Below, one piece after another: positions 6,703 to 10,122 of a stretch of DNA of 10,122 bases. The notes below the pieces were generated by a model, which saw only the letters and a program-made list of their open reading frames with translations, was not told the origin of the DNA and did not search any database. The translations under genes were made by a program, and so were the position numbers. The stretch's first letter is position 1; each line of letters starts with the position of its first letter. Source of the stretch: Oscillospiraceae bacterium (GTDB lineage: Bacteria; Bacillota; Clostridia; Oscillospirales; Ruminococcaceae). Location of the stretch: the NCBI GenBank assembly GCA_900757485.1, contig CAAEOA010000287.1, positions 1-10,122 on the forward strand, in the 5' to 3' direction.

Positions 6703-6731
6703 AGTATAACACAGCAGAAAGCTTTTGTCAA
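6703..6731 (-). promoter_or_regulatory. Near-consensus extended -10 promoter of the helicase gene
   Basis: On the minus strand a perfect TTGACA (6731-6726) is followed after exactly 17 bp by TATACT (6708-6703), preceded by TGT, which is an extended -10 motif. Start is expected near 6696. It is one of the two best promoters in the window. It lies between the helicase and the divergent OPT transporter gene; I found no equally good plus-strand promoter in 6697-6882. Confidence 0.8.
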
Positions 6732-6882
6732 CTGATGGAAAACGGGAAAAGGCGATAATTTTCAATTGGCAATTTCTTTAAAATGCAGGAATAAATTTCC
6801 GGAAACAGCAAAGGATATATTGAGAAATAGATATACCGTTTAAAATACGCAGGACAAACTTCGGAAAGGAATGATGATTTAG

Positions 6883-8829
6883 ATGAAGAAAGAAGAAACA
6901 GATGATTTTCAGCCGTTTATACCGGCGGATAAAATAGTGCCGGAATTTACGGTGACTTCAATTGTTTTGGGGGTGCTGCTGGCAGTCGTTTTCGGCGCTG
7001 CAAACGCATATCTGGGCCTGCGGGTCGGCATGACGATATCAGCTTCGATTCCGGCAGCCGTTATTTCAATGGGCATCATTCGGATGGTTTTACGAAAAGA
7101 CTCCATATTGGAAAACAATATGGTGCAAACTATCGGTTCTGCAGGTGAATCTATAGCGGCAGGGGCAATCTTCACTCTCCCCGCTATGTTTATTTGGATG
7201 CAGGAATGGGGAGAGGGAACACCGTCATTGTTGGAGATTACTCTTATCGCCCTGGTCGGAGGCATTTTGGGTATTTTGTTCATGATACCGCTGCGAAAAG
7301 CATTAATTGTGGAGGAGCATGCAGTTTTACCTTATCCCGAGGGTACCGCGTGCGCCGAGGTACTGCTTGCCGGAGAGGAGGGAGGATCCAAGGCATCTGC
7401 GGTTTTTACGGGACTTGGCGCGGCTGCGGGGTACAAGTTGATTTCTGACGGCTTTAAGTTGTTCCCGAGTTCGCTCAACTATGATATTACCGCATATAAA
7501 GGAAGTGCAGTGGGAATTGACCTTTTACCGGCGTTGGTCGGTGTCGGATATATCTGCGGTCCGCGAATATCCAGCTATATGCTGGCGGGCGGAGTGATGA
7601 GTTGGCTGGTTATGATGCCGATGCTCAGTATGTTCGGAGGGGATCAGATATTTTTTCCGGCAACCGATCCGGTCAGCGCCCTTTCTCCATCGGGATTATG
7701 GAGCAATTATATTCGTTATATCGGAGCGGGTGCTGTTGCGGCGGGCGGAATTATCAGTTTGGTAAAATCTTTTCCGCTTATTATTAAAACTTTCGGCAAA
7801 GCAATGAAAGGACTGTTTCGAAAAGACGGTCAGGCGGATGCAGGGCTTCGCACCGGACAGGATATATCGATGAAGATTATAGTACCGGCAGTGATTGCTA
7901 TCATACTGCTGATATGGGCACTGCCGGTTTTTCCCGTTCCGTTGGCAGGCGCTTTCATCATTGCGGTATTCGGTTTCTTTTTTGCAACGGTATCTGCAAG
8001 ACTGGTCGGACTGGTGGGAAGCAGCAACAATCCGGTGTCTGGTATGACCATTGCAACTCTGTTGTTTTCCACCTTGTTGTTAAAACTGACTGGCATGACC
8101 GGGCATACCGGAATGCTGGGTGCAATCGCCATCGGCTCTATCATTTGTATGGTAGCATCTATTGCCGGGGACACTTCTCAGGATCTGAAAACAGGATATC
8201 TTTTAGGCGCAACTCCGCGAAAACAGCAATATGGTGAAATAATCGGCGTGGTTGCGGCATCTCTGGCAATCGGTGGTGTTTTATATCTGCTGAATGCCGC
8301 CTGGGGATATGGTTCGCAGGAACTGCCGGCTCCGCAGGCGATGCTGATGAAGATGGTGGTAGAAGGCGTTATGGAAGCAACATTGCCGTGGACGCTGGTG
8401 CTTATCGGAGTAGGGTTGGCGATTGTGGCAGAGATTGTGCGTATTCCGGTACTTCCCTTTGCAGTGGGATTGTACCTTCCGATTCATTTGAGTACCGGCA
8501 TTATGGCAGGCGGTTTGGTACGGCTGTTTTTTGAGAAACGCAAAAAGGTTTCGGAAGAAAAACGGAAAGAGGAAATCAACCGCGGAATTTTGTACACCTC
8601 GGGATTAATTGCGGGCGAAGGGTTAATCGGTATTCTGCTTGCCGTTTTTGCAGTCATACCGATCGGCACCCGAAGATTAAGCGACATCATTGATTTTTCA
8701 GGAGTTTTTGCTTTTGACAGCGGCGGTGCACTGCAGGTGATACTGGCAATTGTTATTTATGGGTTGTTGATTTTCAGCTTATTTCAATCATCTTTTTATC
8801 GCAAAAACAGAAAGGAACGGTCGTCATAA
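6883..8829 (+). CDS. OPT-family oligopeptide (or metal-chelate) transporter
   Basis: This 648-aa polytopic inner-membrane protein has many hydrophobic helices and belongs to the OPT family, which imports peptides or metal-ligand complexes using the proton gradient. Family hallmarks are the N-terminal FTVTSIVLGVLLAVVFGAAN-type first helix with AYLGLRVGMTISASIPAAVISMG (about 44-66), EHAVLPYPEGTACAEVL (about 145-161), and SSNNPVSGMTIATLL (about 380-394) plus GDTSQDLKTGYLLGATP (about 430). Length is typical of the bacterial subgroup. The substrate cannot be read from sequence. The ribosome binding site GGAAAGGA is 12 nt from ATG 6883, and a mini-frame of three codons (ATG ATG ATT TAG) fills that gap and ends against the true ATG. 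It is the first gene of a tight operon with a PqqD-like protein and a small membrane protein. Confidence 0.93.
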   Translation: MKKEETDDFQPFIPADKIVPEFTVTSIVLGVLLAVVFGAANAYLGLRVGMTISASIPAAVISMGIIRMVLRKDSILENNMVQTIGSAGESIAAGAIFTLPAMFIWMQEWGEGTPSLLEITLIALVGGILGILFMIPLRKALIVEEHAVLPYPEGTACAEVLLAGEEGGSKASAVFTGLGAAAGYKLISDGFKLFPSSLNYDITAYKGSAVGIDLLPALVGVGYICGPRISSYMLAGGVMSWLVMMPMLSMFGGDQIFFPATDPVSALSPSGLWSNYIRYIGAGAVAAGGIISLVKSFPLIIKTFGKAMKGLFRKDGQADAGLRTGQDISMKIIVPAVIAIILLIWALPVFPVPLAGAFIIAVFGFFFATVSARLVGLVGSSNNPVSGMTIATLLFSTLLLKLTGMTGHTGMLGAIAIGSIICMVASIAGDTSQDLKTGYLLGATPRKQQYGEIIGVVAASLAIGGVLYLLNAAWGYGSQELPAPQAMLMKMVVEGVMEATLPWTLVLIGVGLAIVAEIVRIPVLPFAVGLYLPIHLSTGIMAGGLVRLFFEKRKKVSEEKRKEEINRGILYTSGLIAGEGLIGILLAVFAVIPIGTRRLSDIIDFSGVFAFDSGGALQVILAIVIYGLLIFSLFQSSFYRKNRKERSS

Positions 8830-9224
8830 TGGCAAAATCTAAAAATATGTTGGAATTTGTTCCGAAACGGAGCAAAAAAATCAACTGGCAGATTCGGGAA
8901 ACCGGTTTGGTACGAATCTGCGTGAAACATCGCGGATTTTATAGCAAGCTGGCTCAGATGTTGGTGAAAGCTCCGCCTATCAGCAATATTGATATGGATC
9001 AATTCGGGAGCTTTATCTGGAACGCAATAGACGGGCGGCGTACTGTTGCAGAGATTGCCGAAATGGTGAAGCAGAGATTTGGAAAGGATGCAGAACCGTT
9101 GTATCAGCGACTGACTGCGTTTTTCCGTATCCTCTACGCAAACCGGTTGATTTCTTTTGAAATACCGAAAACCGGGAATCCGGCTAAGGCACTCCCGGCA
9201 GATATTATGAAAAAAGGAGCTTAA
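8829..9224 (+). CDS. PqqD-like protein (RRE-type fold) linked to the OPT transporter
   Basis: The 131-aa cytoplasmic protein resembles the PqqD family, small winged-helix proteins best known for binding precursor peptides in PQQ and other RiPP pathways. The diagnostic part is about residues 52-112: NIDMDQFGSFIWNAIDGRRT, then VAEIAEMVKQRFG and a helical segment ending YANRLISFE. An N-terminal extension of about 35 residues is basic. Its ATG overlaps the OPT stop (TAATG), so translation is coupled and the two proteins probably work together. No radical-SAM enzyme, precursor peptide or other RiPP gene is nearby, so a role in peptide maturation is not supported; binding a peptide cargo or a transporter loop is a guess. 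Confidence 0.82.
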   Translation: MAKSKNMLEFVPKRSKKINWQIRETGLVRICVKHRGFYSKLAQMLVKAPPISNIDMDQFGSFIWNAIDGRRTVAEIAEMVKQRFGKDAEPLYQRLTAFFRILYANRLISFEIPKTGNPAKALPADIMKKGA

Positions 9225-9231
9225 GACTATC

Positions 9232-9579
9232 ATGTGGCAATTTGTAGGATATTTTATCTTGTTTATATTTTGTTCTGCGGTTGTTTACACATGGGGATTG
9301 TTAAAAAGCCGAAAGGAACAGCAGCAATTGACAGAGATGCTGACACGGAAATGCCGACGGATCATCCGGAAAAAACTGAAGCAGGAAAAGACCATTACTG
9401 TTTGTCAAGCGGCGAAGGCGATAGAAGGGGTAACGGTGTCTCTTTTTTACAGCCGAAAACGGTTTGGTGTGACTGATGCGATGCTTTTTGCCGGGCAGAT
9501 GCTTGATCAGATGCAGCAAGAGGGGCAGATTTGTTTTATGGATCCAAAGAAAAAGATATTTTCCGGGAACCCGTATTGA
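9232..9579 (+). CDS. Small membrane-anchored protein of unknown function in the OPT operon
   Basis: I do not recognise a named family in this 115-aa protein. One hydrophobic segment at about residues 4-24 is followed by a basic stretch (KSRKEQQQ, RKCRRIIRKKLKQ), which predicts a single N-terminal membrane anchor with the remainder in the cytoplasm. The rest (about 50-115) looks like a compact helical, possibly winged-helix domain (TVCQAAKAIEGVTVSLFYSRKRFGVTDAMLFAGQML, ending KKKIFSGNPY). It starts 7 bp after the PqqD-like stop; AGGAG lies 12 nt before the ATG, slightly long. Its position suggests an accessory of the transporter. No clear terminator follows. Confidence 0.72.
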   Translation: MWQFVGYFILFIFCSAVVYTWGLLKSRKEQQQLTEMLTRKCRRIIRKKLKQEKTITVCQAAKAIEGVTVSLFYSRKRFGVTDAMLFAGQMLDQMQQEGQICFMDPKKKIFSGNPY

Positions 9580-9853
9580 TGCGAAGTGCGGTCACTTCCA
9601 GAAAATTAACGTTGCTTGGGTGCAGCCATTTTGAGTGTTCCCGCTGTCGAAAAGCACAAACCGATCTGCCCGAATCATCTGCCGTACATTTATTTCCGAC
9701 AAAACACTGGGCAAATGCGGGAAAAAACATTGACAAATCATGAATAAAATAGTATTATTATAAGAAATTATATCCTTATTTCAGCCAATCCTTTTGTAAT
9801 TTTGATTTGGAGAAACAAAGGTAAAAAATAAAAAAGAAAGTAAGGTATGCAGT
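9580..9853. other. Intergenic spacer before the binding-protein gene
   Basis: This 274-bp spacer holds a short 6-bp hairpin (GAAGTG-CGGT-CACTTC, 9583-9598) without a T tract, so I do not call it a terminator. Open frames of about 70 codons occur on both strands but none has a convincing ribosome binding site or recognisable product. The right part carries the promoter at 9730-9758 and an AT-rich 5' UTR. Confidence 0.5.
9730..9758 (+). promoter_or_regulatory. Near-consensus promoter of the Liv-type binding protein gene
   Basis: A perfect TTGACA (9730-9735) lies 17 bp before TATTAT (9753-9758, 5 of 6 consensus). Transcription would start near 9765, giving a leader of about 90 nt to the ATG at 9854. 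This suggests the binding-protein gene is transcribed independently of the OPT operon and probably heads its own operon. Confidence 0.75.
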
Positions 9854-10122
9854 ATGAAAAAAGCAATGTTAAAAGCGGCTGCTCTCGGTATGACTGCAGC
9901 TATGGCTTTGTCTGTTATGGCCGGATGCGGCAATAACGGCGGAAGCAGCGACGCCGATTACAAAACCGGCGTAAAATTTAAAGTGGGAGATACTTTCAAA
10001 ATCGGCGGTATGGGACCGCTCACCGGTGAGAATGCTTCTTACGGCATTTCTGTAAAGAACGGCGCGCAGGTTGCAGTAGACGAAATTAACGCCGCAGGCG
10101 GCATCAACGGCATGAAGCTGGA
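9854..10122 (+). CDS. Liv-type (branched-chain amino acid) ABC transporter substrate-binding lipoprotein, 5' part
   Basis: The frame starts at ATG 9854 and stays open to the window edge, covering the first 89 complete codons of what is normally a protein of about 380-400 aa. The N-terminus is a lipoprotein signal: basic MKKAMLK, a hydrophobic stretch, and the lipobox VMAGC with Cys25 as the predicted lipidated residue, followed by a Gly/Ser/Asn-rich linker. The mature start, FKIGGMGPLTGENASYGIS and NGAQVAVDEINAAGGING, is the classic first strand and helix of periplasmic-binding-protein type I (LivJ/LivK family). It would capture branched-chain or other amino acids, or short amides, outside the membrane for a LivHMGF-type importer presumably encoded further right. 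The ribosome binding site is modest (TAAGG, 8 nt upstream). Substrate is uncertain. Confidence 0.9.
   Translation, partial: MKKAMLKAAALGMTAAMALSVMAGCGNNGGSSDADYKTGVKFKVGDTFKIGGMGPLTGENASYGISVKNGAQVAVDEINAAGGINGMKL

Noticed and set aside
8829..9224. RiPP biosynthetic cluster signalled by the PqqD-like protein
   Set aside because: There is no radical-SAM enzyme, no other maturation enzyme and no short precursor frame with a convincing leader in the neighbourhood.
9583..9598. Hairpin GAAGTG-CGGT-CACTTC after the OPT operon as a terminator
   Set aside because: The stem is only 6 bp and no T tract follows; it may be chance.
9531..9743. 70-codon plus-strand frame with a Cys-x5-Cys-x2-Cys-like segment overlapping the end of the small membrane protein gene
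   Set aside because: It overlaps the better-supported frame, lacks a ribosome binding site, and its composition does not resemble a known protein. The opposite-strand frame at 9536-9736 is equally unconvincing.

Overview
The window looks like chromosomal DNA from an anaerobic, low-to-moderate GC Gram-positive bacterium, most likely a clostridial lineage (Oscillospiraceae-like). This is inferred from gene content: a corrinoid methyl-transfer module, an OPT transporter with a PqqD-like partner, a lipobox-bearing Liv-type binding protein, AAGGAG-type ribosome binding sites and strong sigma-A-like promoters. I see no phage, insertion sequence, CRISPR array, tRNA or rRNA.

Region 1 (1-4680) is a corrinoid protein locus. 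A minus-strand gene encodes a 2Fe-2S/ASKHA reductive activator of corrinoid proteins (RACo/RamA-like), with its own promoter and a strong terminator. Divergent from it on the plus strand are a DUF1638 protein, an AraC-family regulator with an N-terminal PocR-type sensor domain, and a B12-binding corrinoid protein with the DxHxxG motif. The last two are 2 bp apart and translationally coupled. A perfect 18-bp terminator follows. The activator presumably re-reduces the inactive Co(II) form of the corrinoid protein, and the PocR/AraC protein presumably senses the substrate. No substrate-specific methyltransferase (MttB/MtaB/MtbB type) is present, so the substrate is unknown.

Region 2 (4690-6731, minus) is a DEAD-box RNA helicase with a C-terminal DbpA-type RNA-binding domain. 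Its near-consensus promoter lies about 260 bp upstream of the start codon. The leader contains an early intrinsic terminator, and a 13-nt segment of that terminator's 5' arm is repeated exactly at the helicase ribosome binding site. This is the most unexpected structure in the window and suggests a self-regulating leader.

Region 3 (6883-9579, plus) is a three-gene operon: an OPT-family transporter, a PqqD-like protein overlapping it by one base, and a small membrane-anchored protein of unknown function. It may be a peptide or metal-chelate uptake unit.

Region 4 (9580-end, plus) is a spacer with a near-consensus promoter, followed by the 5' part of a branched-chain amino acid (Liv-type) ABC transporter binding lipoprotein that runs off the window.
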